Assembly (NCBI GenBank): GCA_947176265.1
Contig: CAMWQA010000009.1
Location: 1 to 40,129 of the forward strand
From: an uncultured Clostridia bacterium
GTDB taxonomy: Bacteria; Bacillota; Clostridia; Christensenellales; UBA3700
DNA: 40,129 bases
Direction of reading: 5' to 3'
In this document: piece after piece, positions 16,056-24,364 of the stretch
Position numbering within the stretch: position 1 is the first letter of the stretch
Layout: the number at the start of each line of letters is the position of its first letter
Translations under genes and position numbers: made by a program
Notes under the pieces: generated by a model
What the model was told of the DNA's origin: nothing
Database searches by the model: none
The model's input: only the letters and a program-made list of their open reading frames with translations

Positions 16056-17378
16056 ATGAATGATTTTACGCCAAAACAAATAGTTGCGGAACTTGACAGA
16101 TATATCATCGGTCAGCACAGCGCGAAAAAGGCTGTTGCCGTAGCTCTTCGCAACAGATACAGAAGGAGTAAACTTCCCGAGGCTTTAAGAGAGGAGATTT
16201 CTCCCAAGAATATTATAATGCAAGGACCTACCGGCGTGGGTAAGACGGAGATTGCAAGACGTCTTGCAAAACTCGTCAAAGCTCCATTTATCAAAGTAGA
16301 AGCCACCAAGTTTACGGAAGTGGGCTACGTCGGCAGGGACGTAGAGTCTATGGTACGCGACCTTGTTGAAGCGTCCATTAGAATGGTAAGCGAAGAGAAG
16401 TCAAAAGAAGTAGAACTTCGCGCTAGGGAGAGAGCGGAGGAAAAACTCGTTCCCGCAATTACCAAGAAGAGAAAAGAAGCGTATCCCGATTTGACGGACG
16501 GTCAAATGAGAGGATATATCTTGCAGGAGATTAGAGAGGGCAAGGTTGACGACCTTCTCGTCACACTCGAGTTGCCTGTCAAGCCTAAACAGCAGACTAT
16601 AAGCAACCAAGGCGGTATGGAGATAGATATCAACGAACTCTTTGGGTCAATGATGGGCGGAGGCAAGACCAAGTCCAAGACTGTCACTGTAAAAGAGGCT
16701 TTGAAGATGCTTATAGAGCAAGAAGAGGAAAAACTTATCGACCCCGACAACGTCAACGCAGAGGCTATATCGAGAGCGGAAAACGAGGGTATTATATTCA
16801 TCGACGAGATAGACAAGATTGCCAGCAAGTCAAGCGGAAGCAGCGGCGGCCACGACGTGTCGAGAGAGGGCGTGCAGAGAGATATACTTCCAATAGTCGA
16901 AGGTTGCACCGTCAACACCAAGTACGGTCAAATCAAGACGGATCACATTCTGTTTATTGCGGCAGGCGCGTTCCATATAGCAAGCGTGTCCGATTTGATC
17001 CCCGAACTTCAAGGCAGATTCCCAATCTCCGTCAAGCTCGACAGTCTTACGGAAAAGGACTTTGAAGAGATTTTGACCAAACCCGACAATGCTATATTGA
17101 TGCAATATACTGCGTTGCTTGAAGTAGATAATATCAAACTTACGTTTACGACAGAGGCAATCAAAGAACTTGCAAAGATATGCGCGGTAGAAAACGAAAA
17201 CAAAGAGGATATAGGCGCAAGACGTCTTCATACCATGATGGAGAGTTTGCTCGAAGATATATCCTACGAGGCTTGCGATATGCAAGACCCAACCGATTTG
17301 ACGATTGACAAGGCTTACGTAGATAAGCACTTTGACAGCGTAATCAAAAAGCTCAATCTAAACAAGTATATACTTTAA
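16056..17378 (+). CDS. hslU: ATP-dependent protease ATPase subunit HslU (ClpY/CodX)
   Basis: AAA+ unfoldase that feeds HslV. The 440-residue protein begins FTPKQIVAELDRYIIGQ, has Walker A GPTGVGKT (57-64) with the pore motif GYVGRDVESMVRDL just after it, a compact I domain (about 110-230), Walker B IIFIDEIDK, and the sensor region LQGRFPISVKL. It ends in NKYIL, the C-terminal tail that inserts into HslV. GAGGAGG lies 6 nt before the ATG. codY, which follows in Bacillus, is not present; hisS follows after 51 nt. Confidence 0.98.
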   Translation: MNDFTPKQIVAELDRYIIGQHSAKKAVAVALRNRYRRSKLPEALREEISPKNIIMQGPTGVGKTEIARRLAKLVKAPFIKVEATKFTEVGYVGRDVESMVRDLVEASIRMVSEEKSKEVELRARERAEEKLVPAITKKRKEAYPDLTDGQMRGYILQEIREGKVDDLLVTLELPVKPKQQTISNQGGMEIDINELFGSMMGGGKTKSKTVTVKEALKMLIEQEEEKLIDPDNVNAEAISRAENEGIIFIDEIDKIASKSSGSSGGHDVSREGVQRDILPIVEGCTVNTKYGQIKTDHILFIAAGAFHIASVSDLIPELQGRFPISVKLDSLTEKDFEEILTKPDNAILMQYTALLEVDNIKLTFTTEAIKELAKICAVENENKEDIGARRLHTMMESLLEDISYEACDMQDPTDLTIDKAYVDKHFDSVIKKLNLNKYIL

Positions 17379-17429
17379 TAGTTGAGAGTAGATAAAATAA
17401 ACATTATTGATATATAGTAAGAGGTTGTT

Positions 17430-18686
17430 ATGATAAACATACCAAAGGGAACAAAAGACGTATTGCCAAGCGAGAGTTACAAATGGCATTATATCGAGAA
17501 TACGGTGCGAGAAGTCGCAAGACTTTTCGGCGCTAACGAAGTGCGTACGCCTACCTTTGAACACACAGAGTTGTTTTTGCGCGGAGTGGGCGACACGACT
17601 GATATCGTCAATAAGGAGATGTACACCTTTGAGGACAAGGGTAACAGAAGCATTACTCTCAAGCCCGAAGGGACGGCAGGCGTTGCAAGAGCTTTTATTG
17701 AAAATTCGCTTTTCAATGCGCCTCAACCCACCAAGATGTATTATATCACTCCCGTATTCAGATACGAGAGACCGCAAGCAGGCAGATTGAGAGAACACCA
17801 CCAATTCGGAGTGGAGTTTTACGGCTCGTATTCGCCCAGCGCGGACGTGGAAGTAATGTCGCTTGCCAAGAGTATATTTACAAAGCTCGGCGTCAAAGAC
17901 TTGCAACTCAATATTAACTCAATAGGTTGCAAGACCTGTCGCAAGGATTACAACAAGGCGCTCAAGGATTATTTTTCTTCCAAGATTGACAAAATGTGTT
18001 CTACTTGCAAGGAAAGACTTGACAAAAATCCTTTGCGTATACTCGATTGCAAAGAAGAGGGCTGCAAAGCCATAGTCAAGGACGCGCCCAACACGATAGA
18101 CTATCTCTGCGACGATTGCAAGGCTCATCACGAGAGCGTATGCAAAGGTCTTACTACGATAGGACTTGACTACGTCGTCAATCCGCGTATCGTCAGAGGT
18201 CTTGACTATTATACTCGCACGGTCTTTGAGTTTATATCTACCGGCATAGGCGCGCAAGGCACGGTATGCGGCGGCGGAAGATACAACGATCTCGTAGAGC
18301 AAGTGGGCGGCAAGCCGACTCCTGCGGTAGGTTTCGGTATGGGTATCGAGAGACTTATATTGGTACTAGAGAGTCTTGGACTTAAGATAGGCGAGCCTTA
18401 CGCGCCTACGGCGTATATTGCGCCAATGTGCGAAGAGGCAAAGACGCTTGCGTTGTCTCTTGCAAATAATTTGAGAGCGCAAGGCATATCAGCCGAGTTC
18501 GATATTATGGACAGAAGCTTTAAAGCGCAAATGAAGTACGCAGACAAGTTGTCAGCCGACTTTATGATAATAATTGGCGAAGACGAATTGAAGTCCAATC
18601 AATTGGCAGTCAAGAATATGAAGACGGGCGAGCAAAAGAGCGTGGACGCAAATAAACTTGCAGAATATATTCAAGGTAATAAGTAA
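17430..18686 (+). CDS. hisS: Histidine-tRNA ligase
   Basis: Class II aminoacyl-tRNA synthetase charging tRNA-His. The 418-residue protein shows motif 1 (near GANEVRTPTFEHTELF), motif 2 FRYERPQAGRLREHHQFG, the histidine-specific loops RGLDYYTRTVFEF and GGGRYNDLVEQ, motif 3 GFGMGIERL, and a C-terminal anticodon-binding domain (about 325-418). In the insertion domain there are several cysteines (CKTCRKDY, CSTCKERL), as in many Gram-positive HisRS. AGAGG precedes the ATG. Pairing with aspS downstream is the classical hisS-aspS arrangement of Bacillota. Confidence 0.98.
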   Translation: MINIPKGTKDVLPSESYKWHYIENTVREVARLFGANEVRTPTFEHTELFLRGVGDTTDIVNKEMYTFEDKGNRSITLKPEGTAGVARAFIENSLFNAPQPTKMYYITPVFRYERPQAGRLREHHQFGVEFYGSYSPSADVEVMSLAKSIFTKLGVKDLQLNINSIGCKTCRKDYNKALKDYFSSKIDKMCSTCKERLDKNPLRILDCKEEGCKAIVKDAPNTIDYLCDDCKAHHESVCKGLTTIGLDYVVNPRIVRGLDYYTRTVFEFISTGIGAQGTVCGGGRYNDLVEQVGGKPTPAVGFGMGIERLILVLESLGLKIGEPYAPTAYIAPMCEEAKTLALSLANNLRAQGISAEFDIMDRSFKAQMKYADKLSADFMIIIGEDELKSNQLAVKNMKTGEQKSVDANKLAEYIQGNK

Positions 18687-18715
18687 GAGTGAATAGTAAA
18701 GAGGTTTAGTTTAAT

Positions 18716-18743
18716 GTCATTTCGAGCGTAGTCGAGAAATCTC
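18716..18743. repeat. 28-nt dispersed hairpin repeat, copy B
   Basis: Unit of the form GTC-ATTTC-(GAGCGTAGTCGA)-GAAAT-CTC in the 131-bp gap between hisS and aspS. Stem ATTTC (18719-18723) / GAAAT (18736-18740). It is the same plan and length as copies at 5461 and 34557. The remaining gap to 18817 is very AT-rich, with a TATAAT at 18788-18793 but no matching -35 box. Confidence 0.75.
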
Positions 18744-18817
18744 AAATGAATACAACTTCTTACAACAATAATATTGAAAATAATTATTATAATATTTTAT
18801 TTATAGAGGATACGAAT

Positions 18818-20611
18818 ATGGTAGATTTTCTAAACGGTTTAGAGAGAACGCATAAGTGCGGTCAACTTCGCGGAAGCGACGTGGACAAGCAGGTCACTGT
18901 AATGGGATTTGTGGCAAAATACCGCAATTTGGGTAATTTGCTATTCATTGATTTGAGAGATATAAGCGGTATAGTTCAAGTAGCGTTTGACGACCAAGTC
19001 GACAAGGCGGTATTTGACAAAGCTACGGCTATCCGCAACGAATTCGTCATAGCCGTAACCGGCAAAGTGAGAAGCAGAGGCAGCAATATTAATAAGAATA
19101 TGCCTACCGGCGAAGTTGAAATACTTGCAAGCGATTTGAGAATACTTTCCGAGGCGGAAGTTACGCCTTTCGTCATCACGGAAGATATGAAAGTCGGCGA
19201 GCAGTTGAGACTCAAATACAGATACCTCGATTTGAGAAGAGCGTATTTGCAATCCAAGCTCGTCATGCGAGACAAGATTACTAGAGCGGTACGCAACTAT
19301 CTTGCAGAGAATGATTTCTTGGAGATAGAGACTCCGTTTTTGGGCAAGTCCACTCCCGAGGGCGCGAGAGACTATCTCGTACCGTCAAGAATACATAACG
19401 GCGAATTTTACGCGCTTCCGCAATCGCCTCAACTTTTCAAGCAGTTGCTTATGATTGCAGGTATGGACAGATATTACCAAGTTGCAAGATGCTTTAGAGA
19501 CGAGGACTTGAGAGCCAACCGTCAACCCGAGTTTACGCAGATAGACTTGGAGATGAGCTACGTCGAAGACAACGAGCAAGTTATGGCAATTGCCGAAGGA
19601 CTAATCAAGAGAGTTTTCAAAGAATGTTTGGACATGGATATCACGGAGAAGTTCAGACGTATTCCGTATAGCGAAGCAATGGAGAGATGGGGTAGCGACA
19701 AACCCGACACCCGATTTGATTTGCAACTCAAGAATTTGTCGGATATAGTCAAAGACTGCGGATTCTCCGTATTCACGGGCGCAATTGAGAATGGCGGCAG
19801 CGTACGCGCAATCAACGCAAAGGGACTTTGTTCCAAGATGACGAGAAAGGAAGTAGACGCTTGCGGAGAGTTCGTCAAGAGCTACGGCGCAAAGGGACTT
19901 GCTTACGCAATGCTCCGCGAAGACGGCAGTATCACTTCGTCAATACTCAAATTCTTGACGGAAGAGCAACAAAAGGCAATCTTTGAGAGAACCGACGCGC
20001 AAAAGGGCGATATACTTTTCTTTGTCGCAGACAAAGACAAAGTCGTATTCGACAGCCTTGGCGCATTGAGATGCTATCTTGCAGACAAGTATGAGTTGTA
20101 CGACAAGAGCAAGTACGACTTCCTATGGGTAGTGGATTTCCCGCTCCTTGAGTATGACGCGGAAGAAAATAGATACGTCGCCGTACATCATCCGTTTACT
20201 AGCGCAATCGTAGAGGATATACCTCTTCTTGACACTGATCCTCTCAAAGTACGCAGTAACGCGTACGATATGGTCATCAACGGACAGGAAGCAGGCGGCG
20301 GAAGTATCCGTATTCACGATTGGCACATGCAAGAGAAGATTTTCTCGCTTCTCGGATTTTCTCAAGAAGATATTGAGGAGAGATTTGGGTTCTTCGTCGA
20401 CGCTTTCAAATACGGCGCGCCACCGCACGGAGGACTTGCCTTTGGTCTTGACAGACTTACTATGCTCGTCACCGGCACAGACAATATCAAGGACGTAATT
20501 GCCTTCCCGAAAGTGCAGAATGCGTCGTGTCTTATGACTGGCGCGCCTGCGCCTGTTGAGGACAAACAACTCAGAGAGCTTGCTCTCAATATAGACAAAA
20601 AGGAAGATTAA
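18818..20611 (+). CDS. aspS: Aspartate-tRNA ligase (bacterial type)
   Basis: Class II synthetase for tRNA-Asp. The 597-residue product has the N-terminal OB anticodon-binding fold (THKCGQLR...VTVMGFVAKYRNLG), motif 2 CFRDEDLRANRQPEFTQID, the bacterial GAD insertion domain (about 290-420) and the C-terminal PPHGGLAFGLDRLTML motif 3. The open frame extends 24 codons upstream, but that stretch is low-complexity Asn/Tyr from AT-rich DNA. GAGG (18806-18809) supports the ATG at 18818, and the homologous N-terminus starts there. The full-length bacterial form is typical. The tcdA start follows one base after its stop. Confidence 0.97.
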   Translation: MVDFLNGLERTHKCGQLRGSDVDKQVTVMGFVAKYRNLGNLLFIDLRDISGIVQVAFDDQVDKAVFDKATAIRNEFVIAVTGKVRSRGSNINKNMPTGEVEILASDLRILSEAEVTPFVITEDMKVGEQLRLKYRYLDLRRAYLQSKLVMRDKITRAVRNYLAENDFLEIETPFLGKSTPEGARDYLVPSRIHNGEFYALPQSPQLFKQLLMIAGMDRYYQVARCFRDEDLRANRQPEFTQIDLEMSYVEDNEQVMAIAEGLIKRVFKECLDMDITEKFRRIPYSEAMERWGSDKPDTRFDLQLKNLSDIVKDCGFSVFTGAIENGGSVRAINAKGLCSKMTRKEVDACGEFVKSYGAKGLAYAMLREDGSITSSILKFLTEEQQKAIFERTDAQKGDILFFVADKDKVVFDSLGALRCYLADKYELYDKSKYDFLWVVDFPLLEYDAEENRYVAVHHPFTSAIVEDIPLLDTDPLKVRSNAYDMVINGQEAGGGSIRIHDWHMQEKIFSLLGFSQEDIEERFGFFVDAFKYGAPPHGGLAFGLDRLTMLVTGTDNIKDVIAFPKVQNASCLMTGAPAPVEDKQLRELALNIDKKED

Positions 20612-20612
20612 T

Positions 20613-21281
20613 ATGTTTTCACGTACCCAAAAACTTGTTGGAGAGGACGGCTTGCAGAGACTTTTTGCAAGCAAAGTTCTCGTCGTCGGAGTGGGCGGAG
20701 TAGGCGGCTATACCGTTGAAATGCTTGCCCGAGCAGGCGTGGGTACGCTGGGAATTATGGACGGAGATTTGGTAGACGTTACCAACAAAAACCGTCAGAT
20801 CATAGCTTTGGATTCTACGGTGGGCATTCCTAAAGTCCACGCGTTTAAAGATAGAATACGCGATATAAATCCCAACTGCAACGTAATTGCGCTCAACGAG
20901 CGTTTTTCCGCCGATAACGCCAAAGTTTTGGATATGGGCTGGGACTATATCGTCGACGCTATTGACTCATTTGACGATAAGGTCAACTTGATTTGTCTTG
21001 CAAAGCAAAAGGGTATCAATATTATTAGCGCTATGGGCGCCGGCAACAGAGTTGAACTTTGCGACTTTGAAATATGCGATATATACAAGACGAGTTACGA
21101 CCCTTTGGCAAAAAAACTTCGCAAGGCGCTCAAAGACAGAGGAATAAAGAATCACGACGTATGCTATACCAAGGCGCCTACTTTGCCGACGTCAGGCGGA
21201 GTGGGCAGCGTGAGTTATATTCCGCCGTTATGCGGTATCAAATTAGCCGGATTTGTTATTTCAAAACTTTTGCAGGAATAA
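20613..21281 (+). CDS. tcdA: tRNA threonylcarbamoyladenosine dehydratase TcdA (CsdL)
   Basis: An E1-like (ThiF/MoeB superfamily) enzyme that uses ATP to cyclise t6A37 of tRNA to ct6A. The 222-residue protein opens RTQKLVGEDGLQRLFASKV, then the nucleotide motif VGVGGVGGYTVEMLARAGVG, IMDGDLVDVTNKNRQI, and DAIDSFDDKVNL, with the closing LPTSGGVGSVSYIPPLCG region. The catalytic-cysteine loop of other E1 enzymes is not evident; the CYTKAP segment lies near it. AAGGAAG precedes the ATG, and it sits one base after aspS. A tRNA-modification role beside two tRNA synthetase genes is coherent. The exact reaction is inferred from homology. Confidence 0.88.
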   Translation: MFSRTQKLVGEDGLQRLFASKVLVVGVGGVGGYTVEMLARAGVGTLGIMDGDLVDVTNKNRQIIALDSTVGIPKVHAFKDRIRDINPNCNVIALNERFSADNAKVLDMGWDYIVDAIDSFDDKVNLICLAKQKGINIISAMGAGNRVELCDFEICDIYKTSYDPLAKKLRKALKDRGIKNHDVCYTKAPTLPTSGGVGSVSYIPPLCGIKLAGFVISKLLQE

Positions 21282-21288
21282 TTTTAAT

Positions 21289-22077
21289 ATGAAAAAATCG
21301 CATATAGACAGCGGAAAAGATTTTGACTTTGGTAAGACGAGCGAAGACTATGCCAAGTATAGAGATATATACCCACAAGAGTTCTATGACAAGATTTTGC
21401 AAAGAGGTCTGTGCGTTGAGGGACAAAGTATCTTGGATATTGGTACGGGTACGGGAGTGTTGCCACGCAATTTATATAGATTTGGCGGTAAGTTTGTAGG
21501 TATAGATATATCGGAAAATCAAATAGAGCAAGCAAAGATTTTGGCAAAGCGTGAAAATATGGATATCCATTTTCGCTGTGTGTCCGCCGAAGATGCAGAT
21601 TTTGACAACGAGACGTTTGACGTAGTTACAGCTTGCCAATGCTTTACCTATTTTAATCATAAGATTTTGTCAAAAAGACTTGCCGATATGATTAAAAGTC
21701 ATGGTAAATTCGTCGTATTGTATATGGCTTGGTTACCTTATGAAGACGAGTTGGCATTGAGGAGTGAAAACTTGATACTCAAATACAATCCAGTATGGTC
21801 GGGGTGTGGAGAAGTAAGGCATAATATTGAGATTCCGTTGGACTATGAAGAGTATTTTGAAATAGAATATAAAGACGTCTTTGATTTGGACGTGCCTTTT
21901 AGTAGAGAAAGTTGGCATGGCAGAATGAGAGCGTGTCGAGGAGTAGGCGCAAGTCTTTCCGACGAAGATATTGCAAAGTGGGAAAAAGAGCATATCGCAA
22001 TGTTAAACGAGAATGCGCCTCAAAACTTTAACGTCAAGCATTACGGCGCAATTTGCGTACTTTGCAAAAAATATTGA
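21289..22077 (+). CDS. Class I SAM-dependent methyltransferase, unknown substrate
   Basis: A 262-residue Rossmann-fold methyltransferase. Motif I is ILDIGTGTGVLPRNL (about residues 55-69), motif II acidic GIDISENQIEQAK, and motif III FDVVTACQCFTYFNH; the latter half is an aromatic-rich cap. The N-terminal FGKTSEDYAKYRDIYPQEFY segment is shared by many methyltransferases of the UbiE/Methyltransf_11 group, whose substrates vary widely. A frame starting at 21253 overlaps tcdA; the ATG at 21289 is preferred because the homologous region begins there, though its Shine-Dalgarno (AGGA, about 12 nt upstream) is poor. Its stop codon overlaps a TTGACA box. Confidence 0.8.
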   Translation: MKKSHIDSGKDFDFGKTSEDYAKYRDIYPQEFYDKILQRGLCVEGQSILDIGTGTGVLPRNLYRFGGKFVGIDISENQIEQAKILAKRENMDIHFRCVSAEDADFDNETFDVVTACQCFTYFNHKILSKRLADMIKSHGKFVVLYMAWLPYEDELALRSENLILKYNPVWSGCGEVRHNIEIPLDYEEYFEIEYKDVFDLDVPFSRESWHGRMRACRGVGASLSDEDIAKWEKEHIAMLNENAPQNFNVKHYGAICVLCKKY

Positions 22078-22088
22078 CATCCATTTTG

Positions 22089-22116
22089 TTGATTATATCG
22101 CAAGATATATGATAAT
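22089..22116 (+). promoter_or_regulatory. Candidate glyA promoter
   Basis: TTGATT (22089-22094), 16-bp spacer, GATAAT (22111-22116) preceded by TAT. A TTGACA at 22074-22079, overlapping the upstream stop codon, is a better -35 but lacks a well spaced -10. Confidence 0.4.
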
Positions 22117-22151
22117 ATTAAGTAGTAAATATTTATATACAGGAGATATAT

Positions 22152-23408
22152 ATGATAGATTTTAAAGTTATCAGAGATACAGATCCCGAAGTTTGCGACG
22201 CTTTGGAATTGGAACTTGCCCGTCAACAGGGCAATATCGAACTCATTGCCAGCGAAAATATAGTCACACCGGCAGTTATGGCAGCTATGGGTTCGCACTT
22301 GACCAACAAGTATGCAGAAGGTTACCCGGGCAAGAGATACTACGGCGGTTGCGAGCACGTTGATATTGTCGAGAAACTTGCTATCGAGAGAGCCTGCGCA
22401 CTTTTCGGAGCTAAGTACGCCAACGTTCAGGCGCACAGCGGAGCTAACGCAAACCTTGCTACATTCTTCGCATTGTTGCAGACGGGAGACACCGTGTTGA
22501 GTATGAGCCTTGCTCACGGCGGACACCTCTCGCACGGAAGTCCGGTTAATATATCTGGTAAGTATTTCAATATCGTTCCTTATCAAGTAGAGCAGTCTAC
22601 GAGCATGATTGATTACGACAAGGTTGCTCAGCTTGCAAAAGAGTGCAAGCCAAAACTTATACTTGCAGGCGCAAGCGCATATCCGAGAGCTTTGGACTTC
22701 AAGAAGTTTAGAAAGATTGCAGACAGCGTAGGCGCATATCTCATGGTTGATATGGCGCACATTGCAGGACTCGTTGCCGCAGGTTGCCATGCAAGCCCGG
22801 TGCCGTACGCAGACGTAGTTACCACCACGACGCACAAGACTTTGAGAGGACCTAGAGGCGGACTTATCCTTACCAACAACGAAGAAATTGCCACCAAGAT
22901 AAACAAGGCAATTTTCCCGGGCACGCAAGGCGGACCGCTTATGCACGTTATCGCTTCCAAGGCAGTTGCGCTCAAAGAAGCCATGAGCGAAGAGTTCAAG
23001 CAATATCAAAGACAAATCGTCAAGAATGCTCAAGTACTTGCAAAGGCTTTGCTTGACAAGGGTATTGACCTTGTATCAGGCGGTACCGACAATCATCTTA
23101 TGCTTATCGACCTTACATCTAAGGGTATGACGGGTAAAGAACTCGAAGCGTTGCTCGACAAGGCGCATATCACTGCAAATAAGAACGCTATACCTTTTGA
23201 TACTCAAAAACCGTTCGTTACTTCGGGCGTGCGTATAGGTACTCCTGCCGTTACGTCAAGAGGTATGAAAGAAGACGATATGCTTATTATCGCAGATTGC
23301 ATAGCAGACCTCGTTGACAACAAGGAAGAGGCAGTAGAGCGTTGCTCTAAGAAGGTTGCCGACCTTTGCAAGAAGTATCCGCTATACGCAAACGATATTA
23401 TTAGATAA
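22152..23408 (+). CDS. glyA: Serine hydroxymethyltransferase
   Basis: PLP enzyme interconverting serine and glycine with transfer of a one-carbon unit to tetrahydrofolate. The 418-residue product shows [27 protein letters not shown], the cofactor-binding [15 protein letters not shown] (Schiff-base lysine near residue 228), and [15 protein letters not shown]. The length is standard. AGGAGA lies 6 nt before the ATG. It supplies methylene-THF, the donor used by TrmFO encoded earlier in the window. The DUF898 gene follows closely and may be co-transcribed. Confidence 0.98.
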   Translation: MIDFKVIRDTDPEVCDALELELARQQGNIELIASENIVTPAVMAAMGSHLTNKYAEGYPGKRYYGGCEHVDIVEKLAIERACALFGAKYANVQAHSGANANLATFFALLQTGDTVLSMSLAHGGHLSHGSPVNISGKYFNIVPYQVEQSTSMIDYDKVAQLAKECKPKLILAGASAYPRALDFKKFRKIADSVGAYLMVDMAHIAGLVAAGCHASPVPYADVVTTTTHKTLRGPRGGLILTNNEEIATKINKAIFPGTQGGPLMHVIASKAVALKEAMSEEFKQYQRQIVKNAQVLAKALLDKGIDLVSGGTDNHLMLIDLTSKGMTGKELEALLDKAHITANKNAIPFDTQKPFVTSGVRIGTPAVTSRGMKEDDMLIIADCIADLVDNKEEAVERCSKKVADLCKKYPLYANDIIR

Positions 23409-23442
23409 TTAGGTAAATGATATGTTCGCGAAGGAGGACGTT

Positions 23443-23781
23443 ATGACAGAGAATCAAAACTTTGTTGAGAAACCAAAGACGGTCTGCAATATCGGCTCAT
23501 TTGGACTTTGGTTTAGATTCTTCGTGGTAGGACTCGTATCTGCTTGCACAGTCGGTCTTGCTACGCCTTGGATGATCGTATGGATCGTAGGTTACATATG
23601 CAACAACACTACCGTCGACGGCAAGAGTATAGAGTATACCTGCACGGGCGGAAAGTTGTTTGTTGAGCAAATCAAAGTTTGTTTGCTTACAATCATTACC
23701 GTCGGCATTTACTCTTTCTGGGTACCTGCAAGAGTATTGAAATTCCATATCAAGTACATTCACATTAGCGAAGAATATTAA
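23443..23781 (+). CDS. DUF898 (YjgN-like) small membrane protein
   Basis: A 112-residue protein with two hydrophobic helices (about 22-48 and 72-95) and repeated pattern elements: FRFFVVGLVSACTVGLATPWMIVWI and FVEQIKVCLLTIITVGIYSFWVP-type stretches separated by VDGKSIEYTCTGGKLF. This matches one unit of the DUF898/YjgN membrane family (GTGGxLF, LTxGIYxxW). That family's function is unknown. AAGGAGG (23431-23437) fixes the ATG at 23443; an in-frame ATG at 23422 lies before it and is rejected. It is followed by a strong terminator, so it ends the glyA transcript. Confidence 0.75.
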   Translation: MTENQNFVEKPKTVCNIGSFGLWFRFFVVGLVSACTVGLATPWMIVWIVGYICNNTTVDGKSIEYTCTGGKLFVEQIKVCLLTIITVGIYSFWVPARVLKFHIKYIHISEEY

Positions 23782-23803
23782 TGTATTCAACTTAGATTAA
23801 ATA

Positions 23804-23837
23804 CGTTCCTTGAATTTCAAGGGACGCATTTTTTTAT
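23804..23837 (+). terminator. Intrinsic terminator of the glyA-DUF898 unit
   Basis: Ten-base-pair stem at 23804-23813 / 23817-23826 (CGTTCCTTGA / TCAAGGGACG, one G-T pair) followed after two bases by a run of seven or more T. Confidence 0.88.
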
Positions 23838-23854
23838 TATAAGTATAAAATCCG

Positions 23855-23883
23855 TTGACAAGCAAATAACAATAGAGTAAACT
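23855..23883 (+). promoter_or_regulatory. Sigma-A promoter of the iscR-iscS-iscU operon
   Basis: TTGACA (23855-23860), 17-bp spacer, TAAACT (23878-23883). The transcript start falls near 23890, inside the palindromic operator. Confidence 0.8.
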
Positions 23884-23886
23884 AAA

Positions 23887-23903
23887 CCTAGTAAATTACT
23901 AGG
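23887..23903. promoter_or_regulatory. Perfect palindromic operator, probable Rrf2/IscR site
   Basis: CCTAGTAA-A-TTACTAGG, a perfect 8-bp inverted repeat around one central base. It begins 4 bp after the -10 box and spans the likely transcription start, ideal for repression. Autoregulation by the Rrf2 protein encoded 14 bp downstream is inferred from position. Confidence 0.75.
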
Positions 23904-23916
23904 GAATGAGGTTGCG

Positions 23917-24363
23917 ATGAAATTATCTTCCAAGGCGAGATACGGACTTAAGGCAATGTGTTATATGGCGGACCACTACGGAGAGGGCGTAATAAGCCTA
24001 TCCACAATGTCGTCTAGCATTGGCGTAAGCGAAAAGTATCTTGAACAACTCATATCCACGCTTCGCAAAGCAGGACTTATTTCCGCCAACCGCGGAGCTA
24101 ACGGCGGATATTTTTTATCCAAAGACCCGGTTGATATTTCTGTTGGAGATATAATCAGGGCGCTTGAAGACGGACTTGTGATAATCGACTGTCTGTCGGG
24201 CGAGTGCGACAGCAAATGCGGCTGTTCTACCAATCCTTGCTCTTGCGAGGGAGACGGCAAATGCAACTGTTCGACCTACAACGTTTGGAATAAATTATAC
24301 GAGGCAATCAACGACTGTTTGGACGGTATGTCCCTGTCGAGTCTTATAAATAAAGAGGTGTAA
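23917..24363 (+). CDS. Rrf2 family transcriptional regulator, IscR-like, cysteine-rich
   Basis: A 148-residue Rrf2 winged-helix regulator. The N-terminal domain (MKLSSKARYGLKAMCYMA, SEKYLEQLISTLRKAGLI, RGANGGYFLSKDP) is typical of IscR/CymR-type proteins. The effector region is unusual: C92, C97, C101, C103, C108, C110, C116 and C118 give eight cysteines in 27 residues, where IscR has three Fe-S ligands. A further Cys is at 134. Position ahead of cysteine desulfurase and IscU genes indicates a sensor of Fe-S or cysteine status that adjusts the operon. A perfect palindrome at 23887-23903 is its likely own operator. The stop is followed after one base by the desulfurase gene. Confidence 0.88.
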   Translation: MKLSSKARYGLKAMCYMADHYGEGVISLSTMSSSIGVSEKYLEQLISTLRKAGLISANRGANGGYFLSKDPVDISVGDIIRALEDGLVIIDCLSGECDSKCGCSTNPCSCEGDGKCNCSTYNVWNKLYEAINDCLDGMSLSSLINKEV

Positions 24364-24364
24364 A

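Noticed and set aside
18746..18817. 24-codon N-terminal extension of AspRS
   Set aside because: Low-complexity Asn/Tyr sequence, no ribosome binding site; the family start and GAGG fit the ATG at 18818.
22041..23033. 330-residue minus-strand frame opposite glyA
   Set aside because: A long shadow frame caused by codon bias; composition is Cys/Arg/His-rich and no family is recognised.
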